This document shows positions 23,775-32,985 of a stretch of 64,000 nt of DNA, in pieces. Made by a program: the position numbers and the translations under genes. Every line of letters begins with the position of its first letter. The first letter of the stretch is position 1. This stretch comes from Salinibacter pepae. GTDB taxonomy: Bacteria; Bacteroidota; Rhodothermia; Rhodothermales; Salinibacteraceae. The stretch spans positions 2,818,501 through 2,882,500 of the forward strand of contig NZ_CAMTTE010000001.1 of the NCBI RefSeq assembly GCF_947077775.1. The letters run 5' to 3'. A model generated the notes under the pieces. It searched no databases, had not been told where the DNA came from, and worked only from the letters and a program-made list of their open reading frames with translations.

Positions 23775-25295
23775 ATGCCGCCCGTCCGCCCCGACGCCTC
23801 GGTGCAGATCGATTCCCTCCACGCCGACCTCGACGCCCGCCTCTCGGCCCTCCGGGCGGACCCGACCCCCGTCGACCGGTCGCGAGACCGGGTGGAAGAT
23901 GCGCTGGGCGACGGCGAAGCGCACTACGGCATCAACACCGGCTTCGGGGCGCTCGCGCAGAAGCGTGTGCCGGAGGACGACCTGGAGACGCTCCAGCGCA
24001 ACCTCGTCTTCAGCCACGCCGTGGGGGTGGGGGACCTCGTGCCCAAGGCCCTTAGCCGCCTCATCCTCCGCCTCAAGATCCACGCGCTGGGCCTGGGCCA
24101 CTCCGGCGTCTCCCGTGAGACGTTCGACCGGCTGCTCCTGTTTGCGGAGCGGGATCTCGTCCCGGCGATCCCGAGCCGGGGCAGCGTCGGGGCGTCGGGC
24201 GACCTCGCGCCGCTGGCCCACCTGGCGCTGCCGCTGCTGGGCGAGGGGCGCTTCTGGACGGAGGACGGCACAGACGTGCGGCCCGCCGGGTCCGTCCTCG
24301 ACGAGCACGACCTCGCGCCGATCACGCTGCGGCCGAAAGACGGGCTTGCCCTCATCAACGGCACCCAGCAGATGAGCGGGTACGCGGCCCACGTGCTCCA
24401 CGAGGCGCAGCGGCTCGTCAAAATCGCCGACCTGCTGGCCGCCATGAGCCTGGAGGCGCTGCAGGGCAGCATCAAGCCGTTCGACGAGCGGGTGCATGAG
24501 GTGCGGCCGCATCCCGGGGCGCAGCAGGTGGCCGCCAACGTGCGCACCCTGCTCACGGACAGCGAGATTCTGGCGTCACACCGCAACTGCGGCAAGGTGC
24601 AGGACCCGTACTCCCTCCGGTGTGTGCCGCAGGTGCACGGGGCGAGCCGCGACGCGCTTCGCCACGCCACCGACGTGGTGGAGCGCGAGATCAACAGCGT
24701 GACCGACAACCCGCTCGTCTTCGAGAACGGCGACGTGATCAGCGCCGGCAACTTCCACGGCCAGCCCCTCGCCCTGGCGCTCGACCACGCCGGCATCGCG
24801 CTGGCGGAGCTGGCCAGCATCGCCGAGCGCCGCATCTACCTGCTGCTGGCGGGCCACGACGGCCTGCCGGAGCTGCTGATGGAGGACACGGGCCTCAACT
24901 CGGGCTACATGATGCCGCAGTACACCGCCGCCGCGCTCGTGTCGGAGAACAAGAGCCTCGCCCACCCGGCGTCCGTCGACTCCATTCCCACGAGCCGGGG
25001 CCAGGAGGACCACGTGAGCATGGGCAGCGTCGGGGCCGTCCAGCTGCTCGACATCCTGGAGAACGTGGAGCGCGTGCTCGCCATCGAGCTGCTCACCGCG
25101 GCGCAGGCACTCGACTACCGCCGGCCGCTGCGGCCGGGTCGGGGCGTGGAGCGGGCCCACGAGACCGTCCGCCAGACGATCTCCCACCGTGAAGAGGACT
25201 ACCTGCTGGAGGACGACATCGACCAGAGCCTGGCGTTTGTGCGGGACGAGGCCCTACTGGCATCGGTGGCCGAAGAGCTGGAGGCGCTGGGGTGA
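23775..25295 (+). CDS. hutH: Histidine ammonia-lyase
   Basis: 506 residues, usual HAL length. YGINTGFGALAQ holds the active-site Tyr. Ala140-Ser141-Gly142 (GASGDLAPLAH) makes the MIO group. NLVFSHAVGVG has Ser80-His81 at the substrate-selectivity position as in true HALs. RNCGKVQDPYSLRC, SVTDNPLVF and SRGQEDHVSMG are HAL signatures. Converts L-histidine to urocanate and ammonia. No other hut genes are visible nearby, so the pathway must be encoded elsewhere. The downstream intergenic space carries tandem TGATGCGTGA-type repeats. Confidence 0.93.
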   Translation: MPPVRPDASVQIDSLHADLDARLSALRADPTPVDRSRDRVEDALGDGEAHYGINTGFGALAQKRVPEDDLETLQRNLVFSHAVGVGDLVPKALSRLILRLKIHALGLGHSGVSRETFDRLLLFAERDLVPAIPSRGSVGASGDLAPLAHLALPLLGEGRFWTEDGTDVRPAGSVLDEHDLAPITLRPKDGLALINGTQQMSGYAAHVLHEAQRLVKIADLLAAMSLEALQGSIKPFDERVHEVRPHPGAQQVAANVRTLLTDSEILASHRNCGKVQDPYSLRCVPQVHGASRDALRHATDVVEREINSVTDNPLVFENGDVISAGNFHGQPLALALDHAGIALAELASIAERRIYLLLAGHDGLPELLMEDTGLNSGYMMPQYTAAALVSENKSLAHPASVDSIPTSRGQEDHVSMGSVGAVQLLDILENVERVLAIELLTAAQALDYRRPLRPGRGVERAHETVRQTISHREEDYLLEDDIDQSLAFVRDEALLASVAEELEALG

Positions 25296-25299
25296 GTGT

Positions 25300-25358
25300 G
25301 CGTGATGCGTGAGGGCGTGATGCGTGAGGTGAGGATTCGAGTAGTCATGAATTACGCG
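25300..25358. repeat. Extragenic TGATGCGTGA repeat cluster A
   Basis: Two tandem copies of GTGATGCGTGAG near 25302-25327, then ATGAATTACGCGTCACGC in roughly inverted sense. Lies between the convergent genes hutH and the epimerase. Same decamer family as the clusters at 28140-28215 and 31488-31558. Confidence 0.6.
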
Positions 25359-26741
25359 TCACGCTTCAGTCCTCCCCAGCACGTGCCGCAGGCCGTCCTC
25401 CAGCGCCGAGAAGCCAAAGTCGTACCCGGTCGCTCGCAGGCGCTCGGGCACGACGCGGGCGCTGGTGAGAAGCATCTCGTCCGCCATCTCGCCGCCGACG
25501 GTGCGGACCACCGACGACGGGACGTTCAGGAAGGCCGGGCGGTGCAGGACGTCGGCGAGGGTGTCCGTGTACGCCTGCATCGTCACCGGACGCGGCGCGG
25601 TGAGGTTGACGGGGCCCTCCAGGGCGTCGGTCCAGAGGGCGTGGTAGATCCCGCCGATCACGTCGTCGAGCGTGATCCAGGGGAAATACTGGTTTCGCCC
25701 CCCCACGCGGCCCCCGAGGCCGAGCCAGAAGGCGGGGAGCATGAGGCGGAGCGCCCCGCCGGCGGGCGTCAGGACGATCCCGGTGCGCATCTGCACGGTG
25801 CGGATGCCGGCGGCCGCGGCGGGTGCGGTGGCGGCCTCCCAGGCCTCGCAGACCTCGCCCAGAAAGCCCGCGTCGCGCGGCGCGCTCTCCTCCGTGATGC
25901 GGTCGGTCCCGTGGTCGCCGTAGTAGCCGACGGCCGAGGAGGAGACGAGCACCTCGGGCGGGTCGTCGAGCCCGGCGAGCGCCTCGGCCAGCAGCCGGGT
26001 TCCGTCCGCCCGGCTGGAGTAGATGCGCTGCTTCTTCGTGGGCGTCCAGGGGCCGAATACGTTTTCCCCCGCCAGGTGAATCACCGCGTCGATGCCCTCC
26101 AGCTTGTCGGCCTCGACCCGGTCGGTGCGCGGGTCCCACAGAATCTCGTCGGTGCCCGTGGGGCCGGAGCGCGTAAGGCGCTTCACGGTGTGCCCGCCCG
26201 TGGTAAGGAAGGGCACGAGGCTCGACCCCACGAGGCCGGAGGCCCCGCTCACGGCAATCGTCAGGGCCTGTTCGTCGGGATTGTACCGCCGGTGCAGCGA
26301 CAGGTCGCGGCGCGTAATGCGGTGGCGGTACGCGAACTGGCGGCGCAGCTCGGCCTCCAGCCACGGCGCCGCCTGGCGCCCCAGCGCCCCGCCCGGCGGC
26401 TCGTACTCGACGCGGTCCGTGAGGGTGGCGCGCGCATCGTCGTCCGCGGCGGGCTCAAACCGGTGCGTGTGCTCCCAGTGGGGGAAGGGCCCCTGCACCT
26501 GTCGGTCGCAGAACTGCCGGCCGGGCTCCACGTCGTGGTGCTCGGCCACCCACCGCACCGCCAGCGGCCCCGGCCCGACGCGCAGGACGGCCCGGTCGCC
26601 CTCCCCGATCCCCTCGAACGACTGGAGCCGCACCGGCGCCCACGGCGGCGTCAGGCGCTCGAAGGCCCCGGGGCGGCTGTGCCAGGTGAACAGGGCGTCG
26701 GCGGACGCGCCGAGCGAGCTGGAGGCGGTGAACGTGTGCAT
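25359..26741 (-). CDS. SRPBCC domain fused to TIGR01777-type NAD-dependent epimerase
   Basis: 460 residues. Residues 1-150 form a START/SRPBCC-type ligand-binding fold (HTFTASSSLGASADALFTWH, ERLTPPWAPVRL). From about 163 there is a Rossmann epimerase: IAVSGASGLVGSSLVPFL (NAD-binding GxxGxxG), VIHLAGENVFG, VLVSSSAVGYYGD and PWITLDDVIGGIYHAL. The order matches the SDR39U1/YfcH-like family, whose members are sometimes labelled cell-division inhibitors without good evidence. ATG 26741 gives the usual length of the fused form; longer frames upstream are non-coding. Divergent from the RND efflux operon. Confidence 0.87.
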   Translation of the reverse strand: MHTFTASSSLGASADALFTWHSRPGAFERLTPPWAPVRLQSFEGIGEGDRAVLRVGPGPLAVRWVAEHHDVEPGRQFCDRQVQGPFPHWEHTHRFEPAADDDARATLTDRVEYEPPGGALGRQAAPWLEAELRRQFAYRHRITRRDLSLHRRYNPDEQALTIAVSGASGLVGSSLVPFLTTGGHTVKRLTRSGPTGTDEILWDPRTDRVEADKLEGIDAVIHLAGENVFGPWTPTKKQRIYSSRADGTRLLAEALAGLDDPPEVLVSSSAVGYYGDHGTDRITEESAPRDAGFLGEVCEAWEAATAPAAAAGIRTVQMRTGIVLTPAGGALRLMLPAFWLGLGGRVGGRNQYFPWITLDDVIGGIYHALWTDALEGPVNLTAPRPVTMQAYTDTLADVLHRPAFLNVPSSVVRTVGGEMADEMLLTSARVVPERLRATGYDFGFSALEDGLRHVLGRTEA

Positions 26742-27029
26742 CGCGGCGGAGCGGCGTCGACGAAGAAGAGAAAAGGGTGCACGTAACGGACTCGTGGGCG
26801 GCGGGGGCGGTTTCGGGAGGGCGGCGGTCCGGCGGGACGGGCGCGTGTGTCGGCGGTTCCGGAATCCGAGCACTCCGCAACGCGAGGGCGTGATTCGTCC
26901 ACAAAGCACATCGCCCGTCGAACCAAGAATCGCTCGCCGGGTAGGATTTTCTCTCCGATCCGACGTCCGTCCCATTGTGGGCCCGGCGCCCGTGGCGACA
27001 TGGGCCCCTCCAGATCCTTTCTGCCTGCT

Positions 27030-28142
27030 ATGAGCGACCCCCCTTCCTCTTCTGGTTCCTCGTCGGAGTCCGGGACCGAGTCCGGATGGACGCCCCGAAC
27101 CAAGCGCGGCGTGGCGCTCGGGGTCGTCGTGCTCGTGGTCGTCGGGCTGGCGCTGCCAAAGATGGGCGGGTCCGAGTCGTCCGGCGGCGGCGGGGACGAC
27201 GCGCCGATGCGCGTGGACGCGACTGCGCTTCAGCCCGGGACGGTGACCGAGCGGATCCGCACGAGCGGCACCCTGCGCGCGGACGAGTCGGTGGAGCTGA
27301 CCGCAGAGACGGCGGGCAAGGTCACCGACATTCGCTTCGAGGAGGGCGACCGGGTGAACGAGGGGGCACTCCTCGTGCGGATCAACGACGCGGAGCTGCA
27401 GGCCGAGAAGGACCGCCTGGAGCACCGCCTGTCGCTGGCCACCGACCGGGCGGAGCGTCAACAGCGGCTGCTGGAGGAGGGCGGGGTGAGCCAGGAGGAG
27501 TACGACGCGACGGTGAACGAGGTGGAGGTGCTGCGGGCGGAGCTGGACCTGGTGGCAGCCCGCATCGGGAAGACCCAAATTCGGGCCCCCTTCAGTGGCG
27601 TCGTGGGGCTGCGGGAGGTGAGTACGGGGGCCTACGTATCGCCGCAGACGACCATTGCGACCCTGCAACGGACCGACCCGATCAAGCTCGATTTCTCGGT
27701 CTCCGCGCAGTACGCCGCCCGCGTGCAGACGGGCCAGTCCGTCATGTTCCGCGTGCGCGGCCTAGAGCGGACGCTGGAGGGAACCGTCTACGCCAGCAAC
27801 ACGCAGGTCAGCACCGACACCCGTACGCTTCGGCTGCGGGCCCGCGCCCCGAATCCCGACGGGGCGCTCCGGCCCGGCATGTTCGCCGACGTGACCGTTC
27901 CGCTCGGGCAGATGACAGACGCAATCGTTGTGCCGTCGTTCGCAGTGGTGCCCACCCTCGACGGCCAGCGCGTCTTCGTGGCCGAGAACGGCGTCGCCCA
28001 GCCCCGCAACGTCACGCTCGGCGTCCGCACCGACTCGACCGTCCAGGTCACCGACGGCCTCTCGCTCCGCGACACGGTCATTACCTCCGGGATTCAAGAC
28101 CTTCGGGCGGGCCTGCCCGTTCGTGTCGAAACGCTTGAATGA
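27030..28142 (+). CDS. RND efflux periplasmic adaptor (membrane fusion protein)
   Basis: 370 residues. Short Ser-rich cytoplasmic start, one membrane anchor (GVALGVVVLVVVGLALP, about 28-44), then the hybrid of lipoyl half-domains (VELTAETAGKVTDIRFEEGD, RVNEGALLVRI and TQIRAPFSGVVGLREVSTGA), a coiled-coil hairpin between them (about 115-165) and a beta-barrel/membrane-proximal domain. No lipobox; anchored by the helix. Links the inner-membrane RND pump with the TolC-like channel encoded just downstream. First gene of the efflux operon; start chosen at ATG 27030. Confidence 0.92.
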   Translation: MSDPPSSSGSSSESGTESGWTPRTKRGVALGVVVLVVVGLALPKMGGSESSGGGGDDAPMRVDATALQPGTVTERIRTSGTLRADESVELTAETAGKVTDIRFEEGDRVNEGALLVRINDAELQAEKDRLEHRLSLATDRAERQQRLLEEGGVSQEEYDATVNEVEVLRAELDLVAARIGKTQIRAPFSGVVGLREVSTGAYVSPQTTIATLQRTDPIKLDFSVSAQYAARVQTGQSVMFRVRGLERTLEGTVYASNTQVSTDTRTLRLRARAPNPDGALRPGMFADVTVPLGQMTDAIVVPSFAVVPTLDGQRVFVAENGVAQPRNVTLGVRTDSTVQVTDGLSLRDTVITSGIQDLRAGLPVRVETLE

Positions 28143-28215
28143 TGCGGGATACGTGATGCGGGATACGTGAAGCGGTTTTCCTGCCGGCGTTCACGCATCA
28201 CGATTCACGCATCAT
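28140..28215. repeat. Extragenic TGATGCGTGA repeat cluster B
   Basis: Tandem copies of TGATGCGGGATACG followed, about 15 bp later, by the inverse TTCACGCATCACGATTCACG, then CATCA. The two halves can form a long hairpin. It occupies nearly the whole spacer between the adaptor gene and the RND pump gene, a place where such structure could tune relative expression. Confidence 0.65.
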
Positions 28216-28287
28216 GCACTCCAACGTTTGTTCCTGTTTTATCCGTTTCGAGCCGGCGGAACCACCGTCAGAAAACACCCCACACGC

Positions 28288-31200
28288 ATGAGCCTCTACT
28301 CCCTCAGCATTCGGCGGCCCGTCCTGTCGACGGTGTTTGCGCTGCTCATCATGATCTTCGGGGCGGTGGGGTTCTACTTTTTGGGCGTCCGTGAGTACCC
28401 GGCCGTCGACCCGCCCATCATCAGCGTAAGCACCCAGTACCGGGGCGCCAACGCCGACGTCATCGACTCGCAGATTACCGAGCCGCTGGAGGAGCAGATC
28501 AACGGCATCGACGGCATCCGCACCATCGAATCCGTCAGCCGCGAGGGGCAGTCCACCGTCACCGTTGAGTTTGACCTGGGGGCCGACCTCGAACGGGCCG
28601 CCAACGACGTCCGCGACCGCGTGAGTCGCGCCCAGCAACAGCTCCCGCCCGACGCCGAGCCCCCCAGCGTGTCGAAGTCCGACGCCAGCGCGCCGCCGAT
28701 CGTGTTTCTGAACATCGAGTCGGAGACGCGGAGCCTAATGGAGCTGACCGAGATCGCGGACAAGCGGTTCAAGGAACGCCTCCAGACGATTGAGGGGGTG
28801 AGCCGGGTCGACATCTGGGGCGAGAAGACCTACTCGATGCGCCTGGAGCTCGATCCGCAGAAGTTGGCAGCCTACGACCTGACGCCGCTCGACGTGCGCC
28901 AGGCGCTGGACCGGTCGAACGTCGAGCTGCCGTCGGGCCGCATTGAAGGGGAGACGATCGAGCTGACGGTGCGGACCAAGAGCCGCCTCGAGACCACCGA
29001 GGACTTCAACGCGCTCCTCCTCAAGCAGAGCCCCGACGGGCAGACCGTTCGGCTGGAGGACGTGGGCCAGGCCGACATTGCGCCCCTCAACGAGCGGACG
29101 CTCCTGCAGCGCGACAACGTGCCGATGGTAGGGGTCGTGCTGCGGCCCCTCCCGGGGGCGAACTATATCGACATCGTGGACGAGTTTTACCGCCGGATCG
29201 ACGACATCGAGGCGGAGCTCCCGAGCGACCTGGAGCTGGGCATCGGCTTCGACAACACCGAACCGATCCGCGACAGCATCAGCGAGGTGCAGCAGACGAT
29301 CTTCATCGCGTTCCTCCTCGTGGTGCTGATCATCTTCCTCTTCCTCCGCGACTGGCGCTCCACGATCATTCCGCTCATCGTGGTGCCGATCGCGCTGACC
29401 GGGTCGTTCTTCGTGATGTACGCGATGGGCTTCTCCATCAACGTGCTCACGCTGCTTGCGCTCGTCCTGGCCATTGGGCTGGTGGTGGACGACGCCATCG
29501 TCGTGCTGGAGAACATCTACGCGAAGATCGAGGAGGGGAAGGACACGATGGTGGCGGGCCTGGAGGGGACGCGCGAGATCTTCTTCGCGGTCGTGGCCAC
29601 CTCCGTGTCGCTGGTGATTATCTTCGCGCCCATCATTTTCATGGGCGGGCTTACCGGCCAGCTCTTTCAGGAGTTTGGGATGGTGATCGCCGGGGCGGTG
29701 GCCTTCTCCTCCTTCGTGGCGCTCACGCTCACGCCGATGCTGTCGACGCGCCTGCTCAAACAGCGGGACGAGAAGCCGTGGATCTACCGCAAGACGGAGC
29801 CGGTCTTCGAGTCCCTGACCGACGCCTACCGCCGCTCGCTGGCGGCGTTCATGGAGTACCGCTGGGCGGCGTTCGTCATCATGGCCGGGTGTATCGTCGT
29901 CATTACCACCTTCCACTTTACGCTGCCGCAGGAGCTGGCCCCGCTGGAGGACCGGAGCCTCGTGCGCATGAACGCGACGGCCCGGGAGGGGGCGACCTAC
30001 GACTACATGAGCGGGTACGTGGACAAAATGTACGAGGCGCTGAACGAGACCGTCCCGGACGAGCACCAGCGATCTACCATCTCGGTCACCTCGCCGGGCT
30101 TCGGGGCGGCCAGCTCGGTCAACTCGGCGTTTATGTTTATGCGCCTCGTGCCGCCGTCGGAGCGGGACGTCTCGCAGATGCAGTACGCCGACAGCCTGCA
30201 GGCGGCGCTCGGGGAGCTGGAGGGGGCGCGCACCTTCGTCTCGCAGGAGCCGACGATCTCGGTGGGCGGCGGGGGCGGGGGGCTCCCCGTCCAGTACGTG
30301 CTGCAGACCTCCAGCGTCGAGAACCTCCGCGGGGCACTGCCCACCTTCCTGGAGCGGGCCCGTCAGCAGGAGGAGCTGGGCGTCGTGGACGTGAACCTGA
30401 AGTTCAACAAGCCGGAGCTGCAGGTGGAGATCGACCGCGACCGGGCCAACAACATCGGCGTCTCCCCGCTCGACGTGGCGCAGACGCTGCAGCTGGCCCT
30501 CGCGGAGCAGCGGGTGGGCTATTTCGTGCGGGACGGGGAGCAGCGCCAGATTCTCGCGACGGTCGACGAGGAGGACCGCGACGCGCCGGTCGACCTGACG
30601 AGCCTGTACGTCCGGTCCGCGAGCGGGGAGCCGGTGCCGCTCGACAACCTCGTGTCGGTGAGCGAGCAGGCCACGCCGCCCCAGATCTTTCGCTTCAACC
30701 GCTACATGTCCGCCACGGTGAGCGCACGCCCGGCGCCCGGCAACACGATCGAGGACGGCATCGGGGCGATGGACCGCGTGGCGGACGATGTGCTCGGCCC
30801 GGCGTTCTCGACCACCCTCACCGGCCAGTCGCGCGACTTTCAGGAGACGTCGAACCAGCTGCTCTACGTCTTCGGGCTGGCGCTCGTCCTGATCTACCTG
30901 GTCCTCGCGGCCCAGTTCGAGAGCTTCCGCGACCCGCTCGTCATCCTCTTCACCGTGCCGCTGGCCCTGGCGGGGGCGATGCTGTTTCTCTGGTACTTCA
31001 ACCAGACGATCAACATCTTCAGCCAGATCGGCATGGTGATGCTGATCGGGCTCGTGGCCAAGAACGGCATCCTCATCGTCGAGTTTGCGAACCAGCGCAA
31101 GGCGGCGGGCCTGTCGATCCGGGAGGCCATCGAGGAGGCCGCGGCGGTCCGCTTCCGGCCCATCCTTATGACCGCCCTGTCTACGATCCTCGGCGTGCTG

Positions 31201-31428
31201 CCCATTGCGCTGGCGCTGGGGGCGGGGGCGCAGAGCCGCGTCCCGATGGGGGTGGCCGTCATTGGCGGGCTCCTGGTGGGCACCGTTCTCTCGCTCTACG
31301 TGATTCCCGCCACGTACACCTACCTCACGAGTGAGGATGCCGGGCCCGCACTGGTGGGCGAGGGCGGGGCTGGCGGGGACGGGCTGCCGGAGGAGGAGGT
31401 GGCGCCGCAGCAGATGCCGTCCTCGTAG
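28288..31428 (+). CDS. RND-family efflux transporter (AcrB/MexF/MdtB-like)
   Basis: 1046 residues, the usual HAE1 length. Starts MSLYSLSIRRPVLSTVFALL (first helix), then GVREYPAVDPPIISVSTQYR, the hallmark porter-domain start. Helices 2-6 lie between about 335 and 550, with the proton-relay region LALVLAIGLVVDDAIVVLEN (two Asp residues) in helix 4 and FLRDWRSTIIPLIVVPI. The second half repeats the pattern with GMVMLIGLVAKNGILIVEFAN. Gly-rich loop near residues 675-685. Exports drugs, detergents or lipids using the proton (or sodium) gradient. Substrate cannot be read from sequence. Confidence 0.95.
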   Translation: MSLYSLSIRRPVLSTVFALLIMIFGAVGFYFLGVREYPAVDPPIISVSTQYRGANADVIDSQITEPLEEQINGIDGIRTIESVSREGQSTVTVEFDLGADLERAANDVRDRVSRAQQQLPPDAEPPSVSKSDASAPPIVFLNIESETRSLMELTEIADKRFKERLQTIEGVSRVDIWGEKTYSMRLELDPQKLAAYDLTPLDVRQALDRSNVELPSGRIEGETIELTVRTKSRLETTEDFNALLLKQSPDGQTVRLEDVGQADIAPLNERTLLQRDNVPMVGVVLRPLPGANYIDIVDEFYRRIDDIEAELPSDLELGIGFDNTEPIRDSISEVQQTIFIAFLLVVLIIFLFLRDWRSTIIPLIVVPIALTGSFFVMYAMGFSINVLTLLALVLAIGLVVDDAIVVLENIYAKIEEGKDTMVAGLEGTREIFFAVVATSVSLVIIFAPIIFMGGLTGQLFQEFGMVIAGAVAFSSFVALTLTPMLSTRLLKQRDEKPWIYRKTEPVFESLTDAYRRSLAAFMEYRWAAFVIMAGCIVVITTFHFTLPQELAPLEDRSLVRMNATAREGATYDYMSGYVDKMYEALNETVPDEHQRSTISVTSPGFGAASSVNSAFMFMRLVPPSERDVSQMQYADSLQAALGELEGARTFVSQEPTISVGGGGGGLPVQYVLQTSSVENLRGALPTFLERARQQEELGVVDVNLKFNKPELQVEIDRDRANNIGVSPLDVAQTLQLALAEQRVGYFVRDGEQRQILATVDEEDRDAPVDLTSLYVRSASGEPVPLDNLVSVSEQATPPQIFRFNRYMSATVSARPAPGNTIEDGIGAMDRVADDVLGPAFSTTLTGQSRDFQETSNQLLYVFGLALVLIYLVLAAQFESFRDPLVILFTVPLALAGAMLFLWYFNQTINIFSQIGMVMLIGLVAKNGILIVEFANQRKAAGLSIREAIEEAAAVRFRPILMTALSTILGVLPIALALGAGAQSRVPMGVAVIGGLLVGTVLSLYVIPATYTYLTSEDAGPALVGEGGAGGDGLPEEEVAPQQMPSS

Positions 31429-31487
31429 GGGGCCGGAGCTGAAGAGCGTCCCCGTCACGTCCAACGAGGCGGCTTCGTATCGCGGGT

Positions 31488-31558
31488 TTGATGCGTGACA
31501 CGTGATACGTGAGGGAGGCTACCGACCGTCGATCACGCATCACGAATCACGCATCATT
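31488..31558. repeat. Extragenic TGATGCGTGA repeat cluster C
   Basis: TTGATGCGTGACACGTGAT on the left, ATCACGCATCACGAATCACG plus CATCA on the right, separated by about 20 bp: an inverted repeat of the same decamer family as clusters A and B, now between the RND pump gene and the outer-membrane channel gene. Confidence 0.65.
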
Positions 31559-31589
31559 CCGCCCGCATCACCCTTCACCCGTCCCGTAC

Positions 31590-32933
31590 ATGAATCCGCT
31601 TCGTTGTCTCGTCCCGGCCCTTCTCGCCGGGGCCGTGCTCGTGCCGTCGCCCGCCCCCGCTCAGCAGTCGCCTCCTCGAGACACCCTCCGCCTCGACGCC
31701 GCCGTGCAGCGGGCGCTCGACGACAATCGGCAGGCCCGCATCGCGCGTCGCGAGACGGACATCGCCGAGAACAACGTCTCGCTCGGGAACGCCGGCTTTC
31801 TCCCCACCCTCTCGGGGCGGGCCAACTACTCAAAAACCCGCTCCAACTCGGAGCAGGTCTTCCTGTCCGGCGAGACGCAAAGCACGGACGGGGCGACGTC
31901 GACCCAGTCCGGGGCCGGGGCGGACCTCCGGTGGACCGTGTTCGACGGCCTACGGCCCTTCGCGACCTACGACCGCCTCGGGGCGGAGCGCGACCGGCAG
32001 GCGGCCGCGACCGACGAGCAGGTCGAAACCCTGGCGGCCGACGTGATTGAGGGCTACTACGACGTGGCGCGGCAGCAGCAACAGCTCGCGGTGCTGCGGG
32101 AGGCAGTGGCCATCTCCCGCGAGCGGCTGCGCATCGTAGAGCTCCGGCGGGAGCTCGGGTCGGCCTCCGACCTGGAGGTGCGGCAGGCGCGCGTGGACCT
32201 GAATGCCGACTCGACGGAGGCCCTGCGGCAGGCGGCGGCCCTCACCAACGCGAAGACCCGGCTCAACCGGCTGCTGGCCCGCCCCGACGACGCGTCCACC
32301 CGGTACGCGGTCGCCTCCGCGATTGAGGTGGACACGAGCCTGCAGTACGCGTCGACCCAGCAGACGGCGCTCCGGGAGAGCCCTGCCCTGACGCAGGCCC
32401 GCGAGGCCCTGCAGGCGGCCCGGGCCGAGCAGCGGGAGCTGCGGGCCGACTTTTTTCCCACGGTCGACCTGACGGCGGGCCTCAGCTACTCGCAGCTCAA
32501 CGCCGAGAGCGGCTTCGTGCAGGAGAACACGAGCACGGAGGTGACCTACGGGGTGTCGCTCACGCTCGATCTCTTCAACGGGCTGAACCGGTGGCGCCGC
32601 ACGCAGAACGCCGAGGTGCGTGCCACCAACGCCCGCCTCGCCGTGGAGGACGTACGGGCCCGGCTCGTCACTGAGCTCACGAACGCCTACGAGCGGTACC
32701 GGAACCGCCTCCGCCTCGTGGACCTCGAGCGGCAGACCCTAAAGGCCGTGCGGGCGAACGTGGACGTGGCCCTGGAGCAGTTTGAGCAGGGCACCATCAC
32801 GAGCGTCGAGCTCCGCGAGGTGCAGGAGCAGTTCATTCAGGCCGAGAGCCGCCTCCTCACGGTGCAGTTCGAGGCGAAGCAGGCAGAGGTCGAGCTGCTG
32901 CGCCTCAGCGGCCAGCTGCTCGACCGATACTAG
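31590..32933 (+). CDS. TolC-family outer-membrane efflux channel
   Basis: 447 residues. Signal peptide of about 25 residues (PLRCLVPALLAGAVLVPS, cleaved near PAPAQQ). LRLDAAVQRALDDNRQARIA is the characteristic first TolC repeat helix. Two internally similar halves follow with long helices (about 150-260 and 350-440) and beta strands for the barrel (LDLTAGLSYSQLNA-type and VTYGVSLTLDLFNGL). Third component of the efflux system; same strand, after repeat cluster C. Start at ATG 31590 directly precedes the signal peptide. Confidence 0.92.
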   Translation: MNPLRCLVPALLAGAVLVPSPAPAQQSPPRDTLRLDAAVQRALDDNRQARIARRETDIAENNVSLGNAGFLPTLSGRANYSKTRSNSEQVFLSGETQSTDGATSTQSGAGADLRWTVFDGLRPFATYDRLGAERDRQAAATDEQVETLAADVIEGYYDVARQQQQLAVLREAVAISRERLRIVELRRELGSASDLEVRQARVDLNADSTEALRQAAALTNAKTRLNRLLARPDDASTRYAVASAIEVDTSLQYASTQQTALRESPALTQAREALQAARAEQRELRADFFPTVDLTAGLSYSQLNAESGFVQENTSTEVTYGVSLTLDLFNGLNRWRRTQNAEVRATNARLAVEDVRARLVTELTNAYERYRNRLRLVDLERQTLKAVRANVDVALEQFEQGTITSVELREVQEQFIQAESRLLTVQFEAKQAEVELLRLSGQLLDRY

Positions 32934-32961
32934 GAGCCCCGTCTTCATTTAGGCCTCGAAG

Positions 32962-32985
32962 CCCCGAGCGGCCGCATGGCCGGGG
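32962..32985. terminator. Possible bidirectional terminator hairpin
   Basis: CCCCGAGCGGCC and GGCCGGGG can pair around a GCAT loop (imperfect stem). It lies in the 52-bp space between the convergent ends of the TolC-family gene and hisG. No clear T tract on either side, so the call is tentative. Confidence 0.35.

Noticed and set aside
28735-31464. 909-codon minus-strand open frame
   Set aside because: Antisense to the RND pump gene; composition rich in His/Arg/Asp without domain structure.
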